Source: Gammaproteobacteria bacterium (GTDB taxonomy: Bacteria > Pseudomonadota > Gammaproteobacteria > S012-40). Taken from it: a DNA stretch of 6,116 nt. This document shows, one piece after another, positions 5,774 through 6,116 of this stretch. Location: contig JAOUGF010000145.1 of NCBI GenBank assembly GCA_029857925.1, forward strand, positions 1 to 6,116, in the 5' to 3' direction. Position numbers and translations under genes: made by a program. A model generated the notes under the pieces. That model was not told the DNA's origin and made no database searches. It worked only from the letters and a program-made list of their open reading frames with translations. The stretch's first letter is position 1; each line of letters opens with the position of its first letter.

Positions 5774-5991
5774 CGTGTGTTGAATGCGCCGTTGAATGGA
5801 CAGGGTGTACCAAGGACTATTGCTTGCAACGCATGGGGTAATAGTGTTAGCGTTTGTTCAGCGAGGCATGGGCGTTGTGGCGGATTAGGTGGATATACAA
5901 CCAACGTCAATATTCACAATGTCTTGCGTTGTCGACGGATAGACCAAGGTTCATCATCGCGTATGCTCGCACGACATCAGGGAAGCTCGTT

Positions 5992-6116
5992 GTGAAAAAA
6001 TTATATAGCCTCACTTTTCTAATACTCCTATCCCTCTGCGCAATTGATGCGCAAGCAGGGTGTACCGCTGCACCCTGCGACTTTGTAGGCGTCGCTGCGC
6101 CTTGGCCATCGTCACC
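5992..6116 (+). CDS. Small exported protein, 5' part only (window end)
   Basis: The frame is open from GTG at 5992 to the window end (41 codons). AGGGA at 5979-5983 is eight bases upstream and supports the GTG. The product begins with a signal peptide: MKKLYS, a hydrophobic core about residues 7-17, and AQA at 20-22 as cleavage site. The mature chain starts GCTAAPCDFVG, with two cysteines early on. The residue before the first Cys is Gly, but the -3 position is Gln rather than Leu, so a lipoprotein signal is unlikely though not excluded. The rest lies outside the window and no family can be given. It is transcribed divergently from the toxin-antitoxin operon. Confidence 0.65.
   Translation, partial: MKKLYSLTFLILLSLCAIDAQAGCTAAPCDFVGVAAPWPSS

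Larger units (their letters stand above)
5661..5991. other. Divergent intergenic region between antitoxin and the next exported-protein gene
   Basis: The 331 bases between two divergent genes hold the likely antitoxin promoter (5689-5717), an inverted repeat around it (5682-5699), the palindrome CGCTAGCG (5673-5680) and a perfect 7-bp hairpin at 5753-5773. An open plus-strand frame at 5777-5995 has several cysteines but no ribosome binding site, and the opposite strand is also open, so I do not call a gene. I see no clear promoter for the rightward gene and no attC-like or transposon end. Confidence 0.5.

Noticed and set aside
5695..5910. Minus-strand open frame of 71 codons upstream of the antitoxin
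   Set aside because: It overlaps the likely antitoxin promoter, shows no signal or motif, and faces an equally open plus-strand frame.
1..6116. CRISPR arrays, tRNA or rRNA genes, insertion sequences, phage genes
   Set aside because: No regularly spaced repeats, cloverleaf segments, transposase/integrase motifs or paired terminal repeats were found by reading both strands.

Overview
The window reads as a bacterial chromosomal segment, most likely from a gammaproteobacterium. This is inferred from the protein families, the Shine-Dalgarno-led starts (including TTG and GTG), Sec signal peptides and a chromosomal-type toxin-antitoxin pair; nothing here fixes genus or species. Base composition is uneven. 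Spot counts give about 30% G+C in the antiporter (541-600) and the channel gene (2881-2940), against about 60% in the toxin gene (5101-5160).

Left part (1-3734): 348 bases with no assignable complete gene but rich in dyad symmetry precede a CPA1/NhaP-type cation:proton antiporter (349-1728, TTG start). A second gene-free gap of 335 bases holds two hairpins that share the motif TTTATAGCG. It leads into an MscS-superfamily mechanosensitive channel with a signal peptide and a periplasmic N-terminal domain (2064-3734). Both proteins are inner-membrane ion or osmotic homeostasis functions, so a stress-response neighbourhood is plausible, although the gap makes one simple operon uncertain.

Middle (3798-4967): a class I SAM-dependent methyltransferase of unknown substrate (GTG start) and a 124-residue exported protein of unknown function follow the channel gene on the same strand with gaps of 63 and 42 bases and no clear terminator. 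They could be transcribed together with it.

Right part (4990-6116): a G+C-rich minus-strand Phd/YefM antitoxin - PIN (VapC/FitB-like) toxin operon runs convergently into the exported-protein gene. The toxin ATG overlaps the antitoxin TGA by one base. Upstream of the antitoxin are a candidate promoter, an inverted repeat around its -10 hexamer, and an 8-bp palindrome in the leader. Diverging from it, a second small exported-protein gene starts at 5992 and is cut by the window end.

I found no CRISPR array, tRNA, rRNA, transposase, integrase or convincing attC site. No gene set here amounts to a demonstrably new system. The items most worth a second look are the dyad-rich leaders, the charged loop of the antiporter, the periplasmic domain of the channel, and the two uncharacterised exported proteins flanking the toxin-antitoxin pair.
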